From Enterobacter quasihormaechei (lineage in GTDB: Bacteria; Pseudomonadota; Gammaproteobacteria; Enterobacterales; Enterobacteriaceae): a DNA stretch of 64,000 nucleotides. The notes under the pieces are model-generated. The model was not told the origin of the DNA, ran no database searches, and saw only the letters and a program-made list of their open reading frames with translations. Below are positions 9,449-18,920 of this stretch, piece after piece (position 1 is the stretch's first letter; the number at the start of each line of letters is the position of its first letter). The translations under genes were made by a program, and so were the position numbers. The DNA is taken from assembly GCF_004331385.1 (NCBI RefSeq), contig NZ_SJON01000009.1, positions 62,001-126,000 on the forward strand. The letters run 5' to 3'.

Positions 9449-9511
9449 ATGGTTGCCCTGGCAAGTAGTTTAGTCACGGCAGATATTATTGCTCAGGCAA
9501 GTATAAGTCAA
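9449..9511 (-). promoter_or_regulatory. marRAB promoter with two MarR operator sites (marO)
   Basis: On the minus strand: -35 TTGACT (9506-9511), 17-base spacer, -10 TAATAT (9483-9488). MarR site I, ACTTGCCTGAGCAATA, overlaps the -35/-10 spacer. Site II, TACTTGCCAGGGCAACC, spans about 9451-9467 and abuts the marR GTG. Both correspond base for base, with few changes, to the E. coli marO sites. Site I has GAG where E. coli has GGG in the half-site centre. Confidence 0.9.
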
Positions 9512-9527
9512 CTGAATGAATCAGCCG

Positions 9528-9546
9528 ATGCCACGAATTGCTAAAA
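9528..9546 (-). promoter_or_regulatory. marbox (MarA/SoxS/Rob site) of marRAB
   Basis: Minus-strand TTTTAGCAATTCGTGGCAT lies 16 bases upstream of the -35. It matches the E. coli marbox (TTTAGCAAAACGTGGCAT) in both MarA contact blocks (GCA and GTGGCAT). It allows autoactivation by MarA and cross-activation by SoxS and Rob. Confidence 0.85.
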
Positions 9547-9703
9547 CGCTTCAGGAACTATTTCAGTACGCTTTTAAATCAGTTACATAATCTGAGGTTA
9601 TTGGTTGCGCGGGACAATGAGAGTTACGTTACGCGGATGGCTCAGGACGAGGGTTTCCCCCTATAATTGCGGTGTTGAATAAGGATAAGGACTGCGGTGC
9701 ACT

Positions 9704-10369
9704 ATGTTGGATTTGATTAAGGCAGTGGGGCTTGGGCTGGTGGTGTTGCTGCCGCTGGCGAACCCGTTAACGACGGTAGCACTCTTTCTGGGGCTGGCGG
9801 GGAACATGAACAGCGCGGAGCGCAATCAGCAGTCGATGATGGCCTCCGTATACGTTTTTGCCATCATGATGGTGGCTTATTATGCCGGGCAGCTGGTGAT
9901 GAATACCTTCGGCATCTCCATTCCGGGCCTGCGTATTGCCGGCGGGCTGATCGTGGCCTTTATTGGTTTCCGGATGCTGTTCCCGGCGCAAAAAGCGCAC
10001 GAATCGCCGGAAGCGAAAAGCAAATCGGAGGAGCTTGAAAGCGAACCGAGCGCCAATATCGCCTTTGTGCCGTTAGCCATGCCGAGCACGGCGGGGCCGG
10101 GGACAATTGCGATGATCATCAGTTCCGCCTCAACGGTGCGTGATGGTTCGACTTTCCCGGACTGGGTTATCACCGTTGCGCCGCCGCTCATTTTTGGGCT
10201 TATCGCCCTTATCGTCTGGGGATCGTTACGCAGTTCCGGGGCGATTATGCGCTGGGTAGGCAAGGGGGGGATTGAAGCTATCTCCCGTCTGATGGGCTTC
10301 CTGCTGGTCTGTATGGGCGTGCAGTTTATTATTAACGGCGTGCTGGAGATTGTGAAGACGTACCATTGA
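9704..10369 (+). CDS. marC: MarC family inner membrane protein
   Basis: 221 residues with six membrane segments (UPF0056/MarC family). The polar loop at about 105-125 ([16 protein letters not shown]) separates two three-helix halves, and the conserved [15 protein letters not shown] follows. It is divergent from marRAB across marO, as in E. coli. Despite the name it is not needed for the multidrug phenotype in E. coli, and its function is unknown. The ATG follows GGATAAGGA after a 16-base gap; an alternative start is not evident. Confidence 0.93.
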   Translation: MLDLIKAVGLGLVVLLPLANPLTTVALFLGLAGNMNSAERNQQSMMASVYVFAIMMVAYYAGQLVMNTFGISIPGLRIAGGLIVAFIGFRMLFPAQKAHESPEAKSKSEELESEPSANIAFVPLAMPSTAGPGTIAMIISSASTVRDGSTFPDWVITVAPPLIFGLIALIVWGSLRSSGAIMRWVGKGGIEAISRLMGFLLVCMGVQFIINGVLEIVKTYH

Positions 10370-10375
10370 GAACAG

Positions 10376-10405
10376 TGCCGGGTGGCGGCTTCGCCTTACC
10401 CGGCA
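10376..10405. repeat. REP unit between marC and sotB
   Basis: TGCCGGGTGGCGGCTTCGCC followed by TTACCCGGCA: an imperfect palindrome of the same type as the unit downstream of zinT. It lies between the converging marC and sotB genes. Confidence 0.8.
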
Positions 10406-10414
10406 AACTTATCG

Positions 10415-11611
10415 TCAACCGTGGCTGGTCTGTTCTTCCATCGCGACCGGCCATTTACGGAAGATCAGCACCGACCAGATCAGTGCGATCAACGCCGGAA
10501 CAGCCCCGAGATAGCCAATGGCCGACATCGACACATGCAGGCTGATCTGATTTCCCACCAGCGCGCCGGCCCCAATTCCCAGATTAAAAATTCCGGAGAA
10601 GAGCGACATCGCTACGTCCGTGGCATCCGGTGCCAGCGCCAGCACTTTGACCTGCATTCCCAGACCGATAATCATGATCGCCACGCCCCAGAACAGGCTG
10701 AGGATCGCCAGATGGCTTTCGCTACCCGCCGCAGGCATCAGTAACAGCAGGCACGCCAGCAGCAGGCCAATCGCACCGCTTACAAGCGCGGACGCGTGTC
10801 GATTGCCCAGCTTTCCGAACAGGACACTGCCGATAATCCCCGCGCCGCCCAGGATCAGCAGCAGAACGGTGGCGAAGTTGGCGCTGAAGCCCGCGACAAC
10901 CTGTACGAACGGCTCGATATAGCTATAGGCCGTGTAGTGGGCAGTCACCACAATCACGGTCAGCAGATAGATGCTCATCAGCGCCGGACGACGCACCAGC
11001 AGCGGCAGACTTTTCAGCGAGCCGGAGTGTTCGCTCGGCAGTTTTGGCAGCAGTTTAACCAGACACACCAGCGTGATCAGCGCGCCCATGCCGATGGCAA
11101 AGAAGGTGGTGCGCCAGCCGAAGTATTGGCCCACGATACGCCCGATGGGCAAGCCTAACACCATCGCCAGCGCCGTTCCGGTGGCAATCAGGCTCAGCGC
11201 CTGGGCGCGTTTCCCCGCGGGCGCCAGACGAATGGCGAGCGACGCGGTAATCGACCAGAAAACGGCATGGGCAAACGCGATACCCGTGCGGCTGATGACC
11301 AGCACCGTAAAGTTCCATGCCATAAACGACAGCACATGGCTGGCAATGAACACCACAAACAGCCCAATCAGCAGCTTACGGCGTTCCATCTGGCTGGTCA
11401 GCAGCATAAACGGCAGCGACATCAGCGCCACGACCCATGCATAGATGGTCAGCATGATGCCTGCCTGTGCCGTCTCCATGTTGAAGCTGGCTGCGATGTC
11501 AGACAGCAGTCCAACCGGAACAAACTCCGTGGTGTTGAAAATAAACGCTGCGATGGCGAGCGTGACCACGCGTAGCCACGCGACCCTGCGGGAAACCGTG
11601 TGTGTTGTCAT
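10415..11611 (-). CDS. sotB: Sugar efflux transporter SotB (YdeA)
   Basis: 398 residues, twelve-helix DHA1-type major facilitator closely matching E. coli SotB/YdeA ([18 protein letters not shown] at about 22-40, [22 protein letters not shown] near 115). SotB exports arabinose and IPTG-type sugars and lowers their internal level. Located next to marC as in K-12. It is divergent from the PhzF pair, and the intergenic region contains a perfect CRP core, so both directions could be cAMP-CRP responsive. Confidence 0.93.
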   Translation of the reverse strand: MTTHTVSRRVAWLRVVTLAIAAFIFNTTEFVPVGLLSDIAASFNMETAQAGIMLTIYAWVVALMSLPFMLLTSQMERRKLLIGLFVVFIASHVLSFMAWNFTVLVISRTGIAFAHAVFWSITASLAIRLAPAGKRAQALSLIATGTALAMVLGLPIGRIVGQYFGWRTTFFAIGMGALITLVCLVKLLPKLPSEHSGSLKSLPLLVRRPALMSIYLLTVIVVTAHYTAYSYIEPFVQVVAGFSANFATVLLLILGGAGIIGSVLFGKLGNRHASALVSGAIGLLLACLLLLMPAAGSESHLAILSLFWGVAIMIIGLGMQVKVLALAPDATDVAMSLFSGIFNLGIGAGALVGNQISLHVSMSAIGYLGAVPALIALIWSVLIFRKWPVAMEEQTSHG

Positions 11612-11687
11612 AGGGATATCTGGGATTCGTTGCCTGAAAGATGAGGTGACGATCTTAAAGCGTTAAACGGCGAAAACTCAACCGTTA

Positions 11688-11703
11688 TGTGACGTGAATC
11701 ACA
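11688..11703. promoter_or_regulatory. CRP-type site between sotB and the PhzF pair
   Basis: TGTGA-CGTGAA-TCACA is an exact TGTGA-N6-TCACA core and continues with AAAAT on one side. It lies 76 bases upstream of sotB and 84 bases upstream of the first PhzF gene. Function is inferred from consensus. Confidence 0.7.
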
Positions 11704-11787
11704 AAATTTACCTTCATGCAGCGGTAGCGAGCGAGGGGGATTTCATTGAAGATAGAGAACAACACAACAAAAACGGGCGGTAACTCG

Positions 11788-12576
11788 ATGCAGGAGATTG
11801 ATTTTTATCTGGTAGATGCGTTCAGCGCGTCCTCCTTTGGCGGCAACCCGGCGGCGGTATGCCCGCTGAAAGCGTGGCTGCCGGATGAGACGTTACTGCG
11901 TATGGCGCAACAGCATAACCAGTCGGAAACCGCGTTTTTTGTCTGCACCGAAGGGGGGATTGAGCTGCGCTGGTTCACCACGCTTACCGAGGTCAATCTC
12001 TGCGGTCACGCAACCCTGGCCGCAGCGTATGTTCTGTTCAACGAACTGGACTATCCGGACTCGCGCATTCATTTTGATACCGCTTCCGGCCGCCTGACCG
12101 TCAGCCGGGAGGGTGACTGGATGACGCTGGATTTCCCCGCCTGCCCGACGCAGGTGCAGATGCCGCCACCGGAGATGCTCTCCGCGCTCGGTATCAGCCG
12201 CTATGTCGACGCCCGCATAGGCCGTGCCTGGGTGCTGGTGCTGGAAAACCGCAAGCAGGTGGAAGCCGTTACGCCGGACTTCTCCGCGATGTTGCCGGGC
12301 GTTCATAAGGTGGCTGTGACCGCCCGGGATGAGGGGGAGTATGACTTTGTCAGCCGTTTCTTTTCGCCGGGCGTGGCCGTGCCGGAAGATCCGGTCACCG
12401 GCTCCGCACACACCATGCTGATCCCATACTGGAGTGAGAAACTCGGTAAAACAAAGATGTTTGCGCGTCAGGTTTCTGCCCGCGGCGGGGACGTCCGCTG
12501 CGAACTTAAGGGCGACCGCGTGCTGATGGGCGGGCAGGCGTCACTGTATCTCAAGGGCTCAGTTTTTCTGCGCTGA
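11788..12576 (+). CDS. PhzF-family isomerase-like protein, tandem copy 1
   Basis: 262 residues, PhzF/YHI9 fold of two similar diaminopimelate-epimerase-like halves. The conserved acid Glu47 is in NQSETAFF, CGHATLAA follows near 72, and the second-half EDPVTGSAH motif near residue 208. The start is the ATG at 11788, which aligns with copy 2; a TTG 14 codons upstream was rejected. PhzF proteins catalyse proton shifts on metabolites; the substrate here is unknown. It is followed 24 bases later by a paralogue of about three-quarters identity by eye, suggesting a local duplication. Confidence 0.88.
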   Translation: MQEIDFYLVDAFSASSFGGNPAAVCPLKAWLPDETLLRMAQQHNQSETAFFVCTEGGIELRWFTTLTEVNLCGHATLAAAYVLFNELDYPDSRIHFDTASGRLTVSREGDWMTLDFPACPTQVQMPPPEMLSALGISRYVDARIGRAWVLVLENRKQVEAVTPDFSAMLPGVHKVAVTARDEGEYDFVSRFFSPGVAVPEDPVTGSAHTMLIPYWSEKLGKTKMFARQVSARGGDVRCELKGDRVLMGGQASLYLKGSVFLR

Positions 12577-12600
12577 CTAAATGGATAAGAGGAATAAACG

Positions 12601-13413
12601 ATGCAGGAAATTGATTTTTATCTGGTAGATGCCTTCAGCGACAGGGCGTTCGGCGGCAACGCAGCGGCAGTGTGTCCGCTGGAGTCCTGGCTTGCGGACG
12701 AGACGTTGCTCAACATGGCGAAACAGCATAACCAGTCGGAGACGGCGTTCTTCGTGCGCACGGACGAAGGCTTTGAGCTGCGCTGGTTTACCACGCAGGA
12801 TGAAATTAACCTGTGCGGCCACGCGACCCTGGCCGCCGCGCACGTTATTTTTGAATACCTGGACTATCCGCACACGGAGATTACCTTTAGCACGCGCTTC
12901 GTGGGGGATCTGACGGTAACTCGCAGCGGCGACTGGCTGACGCTGAATTTCCCGGCCTGGTCAACCGAGGCCGTCGACAACCCGCCGCCGGCGCTGTTCA
13001 GCGCGCTGGGTATTAGCACGGCGAAAGAGGTGCGCGTCGGTCGTGACTATATGGTCGTGCTCGACAGCCAGCAGCAGGTGGAGGCCCTGACGCCGGACAT
13101 CGCGGCGATGACCCCGCTGGGGAAAATGGTCTGCATCACGGCGCCAGGGGACGCGTATGATTTCGTCAGCCGCTTCTTCTGTCCGGGTGAAGGGGTGCCG
13201 GAAGATCCGGTCACGGGCTCAACCCACAGCATGCTGATCCCGTACTGGAGCGAAAAGCTCGGTAAAACGCAGATGGTTGCCCGCCAGGTGTCCCGGCGCG
13301 GCGGCGATTTGCGCTGCGCGCTGAAGGGCGACCGCGTATTGATTGGCGGGCAGGCCACGCTGTATATGAAGGGGAAAGTTTACCTTCGCCTCCAGGATTA
13401 CGGACAACGTTAA
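12601..13413 (+). CDS. PhzF-family isomerase-like protein, tandem copy 2
   Basis: 270 residues. It shares the N-terminal MQEIDFYLVDAFS, Glu47 in NQSETAFF and EDPVTGSTH with copy 1, so both active-site halves look intact. A GGATAAGAGG ribosome binding site precedes the ATG. It is distinct from E. coli YddE, which is about 297 residues and much less similar. Co-transcription with copy 1 is likely because of the short gap. The C-terminus carries a small extension (LQDYGQR) that copy 1 lacks. Substrate not recognised. Confidence 0.88.
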   Translation: MQEIDFYLVDAFSDRAFGGNAAAVCPLESWLADETLLNMAKQHNQSETAFFVRTDEGFELRWFTTQDEINLCGHATLAAAHVIFEYLDYPHTEITFSTRFVGDLTVTRSGDWLTLNFPAWSTEAVDNPPPALFSALGISTAKEVRVGRDYMVVLDSQQQVEALTPDIAAMTPLGKMVCITAPGDAYDFVSRFFCPGEGVPEDPVTGSTHSMLIPYWSEKLGKTQMVARQVSRRGGDLRCALKGDRVLIGGQATLYMKGKVYLRLQDYGQR

Positions 13414-13433
13414 TTGCCCGTACGCTGATGCTG

Positions 13434-14312
13434 TTATGCAGAAGTCGCCGATGGCTGACGTTCGTTCAGCAACGCGATAAATGCCTCGAGCTGGCGCGTC
13501 ATCGCCCCGCGTCGCCACACCAGCCAGGTGGTGAGCCAGCGCCAGTTCTCCGCCAGCGGCCACGCCGCTACCTGGTGGTGTCCCGGCATGCTCTCCAGCA
13601 TGGAGCGGGGCATCAGCGCAATGCCTGCCCCCGCGATCACGCAGGCGAGCATCCCGTGATAGGACTCCATCTCATGGATCCGTCCCGGCGTGACGCGGTC
13701 AGCATGAAACCAGCTTTCCAGATGACGCCGGTACGAGCAGTTGGCGCGAAAGGCGTAAACGTCGCTGCCGCTCACCTGCGCGGCTTTTGATACTTCCGCG
13801 TGCCCCGCAGGGGTGACCAGCATCATCTCTTCCTGGTAAACCGGCATGCCTTCCAGCTCCGGGTGCGAGAGCGGCCCGTCGACAAAGGCCGCGCTGAGCG
13901 TGCCCTCAAGCACGCCGTCAATCATCGTGCCGGAAGGCCCGGTAGACAGCGCAAACTGAATGCGCGGATAGCGCTGGTTAAACAGCGCCAGGCTTTCCGG
14001 AATGCGCACGGCGGCGGTACTTTCCAGCGCGCCAAGTGAGAATAATCCCTGCGGTTCATCCCCGGCGACCACCATTCGGGCTTCGTCGACCAGCGCCAGG
14101 ATCTGCTTGCTGTAACGTAAAAAATTGTGCCCGGCGGGGGAAAGCCGCAGGCGCTGATTCTCGCGAATAAACAGCTCCACGCCCAGATCTGCCTCAAGCT
14201 GACGGATGCGGGTGGTGAGGTTTGAAGGCACCCGGTGCACCTTCTGCGCCGCCTGGGTAATGCTGCCGGTCAGCGCGACGGCGTTAAACATCTCAAGCTG
14301 TGTTAAGTCCAT
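13434..14312 (-). CDS. ptrR: LysR-type regulator PtrR (YneJ)
   Basis: 292 residues. The N-terminal winged helix (about 1-60; [25 protein letters not shown]) precedes a two-lobed effector domain. Divergent from sad, as ptrR (yneJ) is in E. coli, where it controls succinate semialdehyde dehydrogenase in putrescine use. Sequence and position agree. The 99-base intergenic region holds a TGAATAA-N11-TTATTCA inverted repeat suited to a LysR dimer. Confidence 0.9.
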   Translation of the reverse strand: MDLTQLEMFNAVALTGSITQAAQKVHRVPSNLTTRIRQLEADLGVELFIRENQRLRLSPAGHNFLRYSKQILALVDEARMVVAGDEPQGLFSLGALESTAAVRIPESLALFNQRYPRIQFALSTGPSGTMIDGVLEGTLSAAFVDGPLSHPELEGMPVYQEEMMLVTPAGHAEVSKAAQVSGSDVYAFRANCSYRRHLESWFHADRVTPGRIHEMESYHGMLACVIAGAGIALMPRSMLESMPGHHQVAAWPLAENWRWLTTWLVWRRGAMTRQLEAFIALLNERQPSATSA

Positions 14313-14327
14313 ACCATTCTCGATTCG

Positions 14328-14352
14328 TGAATAAGGTGGTGAGTATTATTCA
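14328..14352. promoter_or_regulatory. Candidate PtrR operator
   Basis: Perfect inverted repeat TGAATAA-N11-TTATTCA with arms at 14328-14334 and 14346-14352. It lies between ptrR and sad, 15 bases from the ptrR start. The arm spacing fits LysR-type binding (T-N11-A class). PtrR binding is inferred. Confidence 0.6.
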
Positions 14353-14411
14353 TTTTTAAGAAATACCAGAGTGGGCCACAATGAATCAACCGTTATTACG
14401 TGGAGAACATC

Positions 14412-15794
14412 ATGACCTATTCATCTGCAACCCATGCTCTCTCTGTCAACCCGGCGACCGGCGAAACGCTGTCCGCCTGGCCGTGGGCAACGTCTCAGGA
14501 CGTGGAGCGAGCCATTGCGCTGGCCGATGCCGGTTTTCGCCAGTGGCGACGCGAAGGCATAGCGCACCGGGCACAAAAACTTCGCGATCTGGGTACGGCG
14601 CTGCGCAGCCGTGCGGAAGAGATGGCGCAGACTATCTCCCGCGAGATGGGCAAGCCCATTGTCCAGGCGCGTGCGGAAGTGGCGAAATCAGCCAGCCTTT
14701 GCGACTGGTACGCCGAACACGGCCCGGCGATGATGCGCGCGGAATCCACCCAGGTCGAAAATGCGGTCATTGAGTATCGTCCGCTGGGGCCGATCCTGGC
14801 GGTGATGCCATGGAACTTCCCGCTCTGGCAAGTGCTGCGCGGTGCGGTGCCGATCCTGCTGGCGGGGAACAGCTATCTGCTTAAGCATGCGCCAAACGTG
14901 CTCGGCTCGGCGGACCTGATTGGGCAGGTGTTCGCGGATGCCGGCTTCCCGGAGGGTGTCTTTGGCTGGGTAAACGCGACGAATGACGGCGTCAGCCAGG
15001 CGATTAACGATCGTCGTATTGCGGCGGTGACGGTGACCGGCAGCGTTCGGGCAGGTGCGGCGATTGGCGCGCAGGCAGGTGCGGCGCTGAAGAAATGCGT
15101 GCTGGAGCTGGGTGGCTCCGATCCGTTTATCGTCCTGAACGATGCCGATCTGGATCTGGCCGTCAGCGCGGCCGTGGCCGGGCGTTATCAGAATACCGGA
15201 CAGGTTTGTGCGGCGGCGAAACGCTTTATCGTGGAAGCGGGCGTGGCGGAAGCCTTTACCCAACGCTTTGTAGACGCGGTTGCGGCGCTGAAGATGGGCG
15301 CACCGGATGAAGAAGAGCACTACATTGGCCCGATGGCGCGATTTGACCTTCGCGATGAACTGCATCAGCAGGTGCAGGCTACGCTGGCGGAAGGGGCGAC
15401 CCTGCTGCTGGGCGGAGAGAAGATGTCCGGGACCGGTAACTATTACGCACCAACCGTACTCGGCGGCGTCACCCCGGAGATGACGGCCTTCCGTCAGGAG
15501 CTGTTTGGTCCGGTAGCGGCAATTACCGTTGCGAACGATGCGGCGCATGCCTTGCAGCTGGCTAACGACAGCGACTTTGGCTTATCTGCGACGGTCTTTA
15601 CCGCGAACGACGCGCAGGCTGAAACCTTCTCTCGCGAACTGGAGTGCGGCGGCGTGTTTATCAACGGCTACAGCGCCAGCGATGCGCGTGTCGCCTTTGG
15701 CGGCGTGAAGAAGAGCGGCTTCGGGCGAGAGCTTTCTCATTTCGGTCTGCACGAGTTCTGTAACGTTCAGACGGTCTGGAAGGATCGCGTGTAA
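14412..15794 (+). CDS. sad: NAD(P)-dependent succinate semialdehyde dehydrogenase Sad (YneI)
   Basis: 460 residues, aldehyde dehydrogenase superfamily. Catalytic Cys266 lies in [12 protein letters not shown] and the general base Glu232 in [17 protein letters not shown]-type cofactor motif (MPWNFPLWQ) is near residue 135. Very close to E. coli Sad, which oxidises succinate semialdehyde to succinate in GABA and putrescine breakdown. ATG at 14412 has TGGAGA upstream; a GTG four codons earlier overlaps that site and was rejected. Divergent from ptrR. Confidence 0.95.
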   Translation: MTYSSATHALSVNPATGETLSAWPWATSQDVERAIALADAGFRQWRREGIAHRAQKLRDLGTALRSRAEEMAQTISREMGKPIVQARAEVAKSASLCDWYAEHGPAMMRAESTQVENAVIEYRPLGPILAVMPWNFPLWQVLRGAVPILLAGNSYLLKHAPNVLGSADLIGQVFADAGFPEGVFGWVNATNDGVSQAINDRRIAAVTVTGSVRAGAAIGAQAGAALKKCVLELGGSDPFIVLNDADLDLAVSAAVAGRYQNTGQVCAAAKRFIVEAGVAEAFTQRFVDAVAALKMGAPDEEEHYIGPMARFDLRDELHQQVQATLAEGATLLLGGEKMSGTGNYYAPTVLGGVTPEMTAFRQELFGPVAAITVANDAAHALQLANDSDFGLSATVFTANDAQAETFSRELECGGVFINGYSASDARVAFGGVKKSGFGRELSHFGLHEFCNVQTVWKDRV

Positions 15795-15800
15795 TGTTGT

Positions 15801-15830
15801 TGCCGGGTGGGGCAAGGCCGCTACCCGGCA
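15801..15830. repeat. REP-like unit after sad
   Basis: TGCCGGGTGG-GGCAAGGCCG-CTACCCGGCA: palindromic arms TGCCGGGT and ACCCGGCA around a GC-rich centre. It is a variant of the REP units elsewhere in the window and starts seven bases after the sad stop. Confidence 0.75.
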
Positions 15831-15921
15831 GTTCATGTTTCCTGTCATTATTCTGCAATGGTTCTGTCATTTTCGTTTCGTAGACTCGCTCGCGTCTAAC
15901 GTATTGTTACAGAAGAAAATT

Positions 15922-17511
15922 ATGAACCTAACGCAAATTTTTCGCCGTCTTGCGCAGCGCATTATTCCCCGTCAGTTTGGCCTGCTGACCGGCATCTTTT
16001 GTATTATTGGCCTTTTCTCCGCTCTGCAACTCTCTTCCTCCTTCCTGCTGACCGCCTCCCTCAATGAAGCCCAGCGTAACGAACAGCGCAATCAGCTGGC
16101 CTGGCAGCAGCAGAGTAAGCTGGATCAGGCGCGCGTTTCCCTGCTGGCCGCCAGCGATCTGCTCAACCGCTCCGGCGTTTACTTTATGCAGGATAAAGAG
16201 ACCGGCTCTGAAGGAAGCTGGCATAGCCTGATGGACGAGGCGCAAAAATCCCTGGCGGCGTCTCAGCAGGCATGGCAAGCCTGGCTTGCGCTTAATCCGC
16301 CGAAAGACGAGGGGCTGGTTAACAGCTATCAGCTTTTCTTCGGCGCCATCAGAGAGCAGGCGGAAGGGCTGGTGAAAACCAACAGTATCGATCTCTTTTT
16401 TGCCGTACCTGCCCAGGCGTTTCAGACCGATTTTAATGACAACTTTGCGCGCTATCAGCAACGGAGCGAGAAGCAGGCGATACAGGGGCGTCAGTCGTTA
16501 ATGGAACAACTCTCAGGCCTGCAACGGCTGTTCCTGTTTGCGCCGCTGGTGCTGCTCGCCATTGCCATTGCCGTCTGGTTCGGAATGGCGAAATGGGTGA
16601 TATCTCCGCTACGCCGTCTGATTGCCCATATCAACCAGCTTGCGGCAGGGGACCTGTCGGGCACGCCGCCTGACGTTATGCGCTTTAACCGGGAAATCAG
16701 CCAGCTCAGCAACAGTATTACCGCCATGCAGCGCGGGCTACAGCAGCTGGTGACTCAGGTCAGCGAGGCCACCACCTCCATGGTTGAGAATATCGGGTCA
16801 CTTGCGCAGGGAAATCAGAAGCTGTATCAGCAGTCTACGCGTCAGGCAAAAGAGCTTGAGGAGGTAACGGCACATATTGCCGACCTCGAAACCCACGTTG
16901 AGGGCAATACGGGTTATGCAAAGCTCGCCCGCTCGCGTGCCGATGAGGCACGACAGGCTGCCGCCGGCGGGGAGCAAATGATGTCTGCGGTTAATGGCTC
17001 AATGCAGACGATCGTCGACCGATCCTCAGAAATGCGCGGGATCGTCGCAATGATCGACAGCGTGGCGTTTCAGACCAACATTCTGGCCCTTAACGCCGCC
17101 ATTGAAGCCGCTCATGCGGGGGAACAGGGGCGCGGGTTTGCGGTGGTCGCCCGGGAAGTGGGGCTGCTGGCCCGAAAAAGCAGTCACTCCACGCAAACCA
17201 TCCAGGCGCTGATCAACCACTCGCTTCAGGGCATTGAGGAAGGTTCTCAGGTGGTCAACCGTCTGGAGGATAATCTGCAACAGGTCACCGGGCTGGTGGC
17301 GAATCTGAGCAGCCTGCTGAACGATATTTCGCTGGCTACCCTGAATCAGGGGGAAAGTATCCATCAGATGACCCGTCAGCTTCAGGCGCTGAATCAGGTA
17401 TCGCGTCAGACGGACGTGCTGGTCAGCGAAGCGTCGAATGCCTCTGAACGCCTGCATCAGGCGTCCGATCTTTTGATGCAGGCCGTCTCGCGTTTTCGTC
17501 TCCCTGCCTGA
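15922..17511 (+). CDS. Methyl-accepting chemotaxis protein
   Basis: 529 residues. TM1 at about 18-38, a helical periplasmic sensor to about 200, TM2 at about 205-225, HAMP at about 225-280, then a cytoplasmic signalling coiled coil. The hairpin tip reads [30 protein letters not shown] near residues 375-405, the CheA/CheW contact region. The C-terminus ends SRFRLPA without the NWETF tether used by CheR/CheB. An upstream ATG at 15835 is in frame but lacks a ribosome site, and the product would carry an odd leader. Ligand unknown. Confidence 0.9.
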   Translation: MNLTQIFRRLAQRIIPRQFGLLTGIFCIIGLFSALQLSSSFLLTASLNEAQRNEQRNQLAWQQQSKLDQARVSLLAASDLLNRSGVYFMQDKETGSEGSWHSLMDEAQKSLAASQQAWQAWLALNPPKDEGLVNSYQLFFGAIREQAEGLVKTNSIDLFFAVPAQAFQTDFNDNFARYQQRSEKQAIQGRQSLMEQLSGLQRLFLFAPLVLLAIAIAVWFGMAKWVISPLRRLIAHINQLAAGDLSGTPPDVMRFNREISQLSNSITAMQRGLQQLVTQVSEATTSMVENIGSLAQGNQKLYQQSTRQAKELEEVTAHIADLETHVEGNTGYAKLARSRADEARQAAAGGEQMMSAVNGSMQTIVDRSSEMRGIVAMIDSVAFQTNILALNAAIEAAHAGEQGRGFAVVAREVGLLARKSSHSTQTIQALINHSLQGIEEGSQVVNRLEDNLQQVTGLVANLSSLLNDISLATLNQGESIHQMTRQLQALNQVSRQTDVLVSEASNASERLHQASDLLMQAVSRFRLPA

Positions 17512-17573
17512 CGTGACGTATCAGCCTCTGTTATACTCGCAGCCCGTTTTAGCCTGAGGGCAAGGAGCAAAGT

Positions 17574-18500
17574 GTGGCTGCGGTCATCCATAATGAGATG
17601 CTGGACGAGATTCTGGCGCAGGTTCGTCCGTTACTGGGGCAGGGTAACGTTGCCGATTACATTCCCGCGCTGGCTTCAGTCAGCGGGAATAAGCTCGGCA
17701 TCGCCATTTGTACTATCGACGGTCAGCGCTTTCAGGCGGGAGACGCGCTGGAGCGCTTTTCCATTCAGTCGATCTCAAAAGTGCTTAGCCTGGTTGCCGC
17801 CATGCGCCAGTATGACGAGCAGGAGATCTGGCAGCGGGTGGGCAAAGATCCGTCCGGTCAGCCGTTCAACTCCCTTCTTCAGCTCGAAATAGAGCAGGGT
17901 AAGCCGCGTAACCCGTTTATTAATGCCGGAGCGCTGGTGGTGTGCGATATGCTGCAAAGCCGGCTGAGCGCGCCGCGGCAAAGAATGCTGGAAATTGTGC
18001 GTCAGCTTTCCGGCGTACAGGACATTGCCTACGATCCGGTGGTGGCGCGGTCCGAATTTGAACACTCCGCCCGTAACGCCGCCATTGCCTGGCTGATGAA
18101 GTCCTTCGGCAATTTTCATAATGACGTCGCTACGGTGCTGCAAAACTATTTCCATTACTGCGCGCTGAAAATGAACTGTGTCGAACTGGCGCAGACTTTC
18201 CTTTTTCTGGCGCATCAGGGCCATGCCCCGCATCTGGCCGAGGACGTTGTCTCTCCGATGCAGGCCCGGCAAATTAACGCCTTAATGGCAACCAGCGGCA
18301 TGTATCAGAACGCCGGGGAGTTTGCCTGGCGCGTGGGGCTGCCAGCTAAATCCGGCGTTGGCGGTGGGGTTGTGGCAATTGTCCCCCACGAGATGGCGAT
18401 TGCCGTCTGGAGCCCGGAACTGGACGAGACCGGCAATTCACTGGCGGGCGTGGCGGCGCTGGAACAGCTGACCAAACGTCTGGGACGGTCCGTTTACTGA
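17574..18500 (+). CDS. glsB: Glutaminase 2 GlsB (YneH)
   Basis: 308 residues, same length as E. coli GlsB. Serine-lysine dyad Ser66/Lys69 in [15 protein letters not shown] near 122, and [12 protein letters not shown] near 260. It hydrolyses glutamine to glutamate and ammonia in the cytoplasm. The start is GTG at 17574 behind AAGGAG. The stop shares one base with the yneG ATG, so the pair is coupled, as in E. coli. Confidence 0.95.
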   Translation: MAAVIHNEMLDEILAQVRPLLGQGNVADYIPALASVSGNKLGIAICTIDGQRFQAGDALERFSIQSISKVLSLVAAMRQYDEQEIWQRVGKDPSGQPFNSLLQLEIEQGKPRNPFINAGALVVCDMLQSRLSAPRQRMLEIVRQLSGVQDIAYDPVVARSEFEHSARNAAIAWLMKSFGNFHNDVATVLQNYFHYCALKMNCVELAQTFLFLAHQGHAPHLAEDVVSPMQARQINALMATSGMYQNAGEFAWRVGLPAKSGVGGGVVAIVPHEMAIAVWSPELDETGNSLAGVAALEQLTKRLGRSVY

Positions 18501-18862
18501 TGTCTACGCTCGATCCTTTATTTGCGCGCCTGGCTCGCTCTACGTTCCGTTCGCGTTTTCGTTTAGGTACCAAAGAGCGGCAATACTGCTGGGATAAGGG
18601 CGTGGAGACTATCGATCGGCATGCGGCCGATTTTGTATCCGCACGGTTGGCACCTGCACACCCCGTGAATGACGGTAAGCAGACGCCGATGCGCGGCCAT
18701 CCCGTCTTTATCGCCCAGCATGCCACGGCAACCTGCTGTCGGGGCTGTCTGGCTAAGTGGCACGCTATCCCGCAGGGCGTGCCGCTCAATGCGCAGCAAC
18801 AACAGTATATCGTCAACGTGATCCATCATTGGCTGGTCATTGAGGTAAATCGTGCCTCCTGA
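18500..18862 (+). CDS. yneG: DUF4186 protein YneG
   Basis: 120 residues matching E. coli YneG over its whole length. The core GHPVFIAQHATATCCRGCLAKWH contains paired cysteines and histidines that could bind a metal. No function is established. Its start overlaps the glsB stop, so it is co-translated with glutaminase. Cytoplasmic, no membrane segment. Confidence 0.9.
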   Translation: MSTLDPLFARLARSTFRSRFRLGTKERQYCWDKGVETIDRHAADFVSARLAPAHPVNDGKQTPMRGHPVFIAQHATATCCRGCLAKWHAIPQGVPLNAQQQQYIVNVIHHWLVIEVNRAS

Positions 18863-18920
18863 ACTGACAATGTCTCTGTTTAAGCTACGCTTTTACTAAT
18901 GCTCAGCGTCAGGAGACGTT

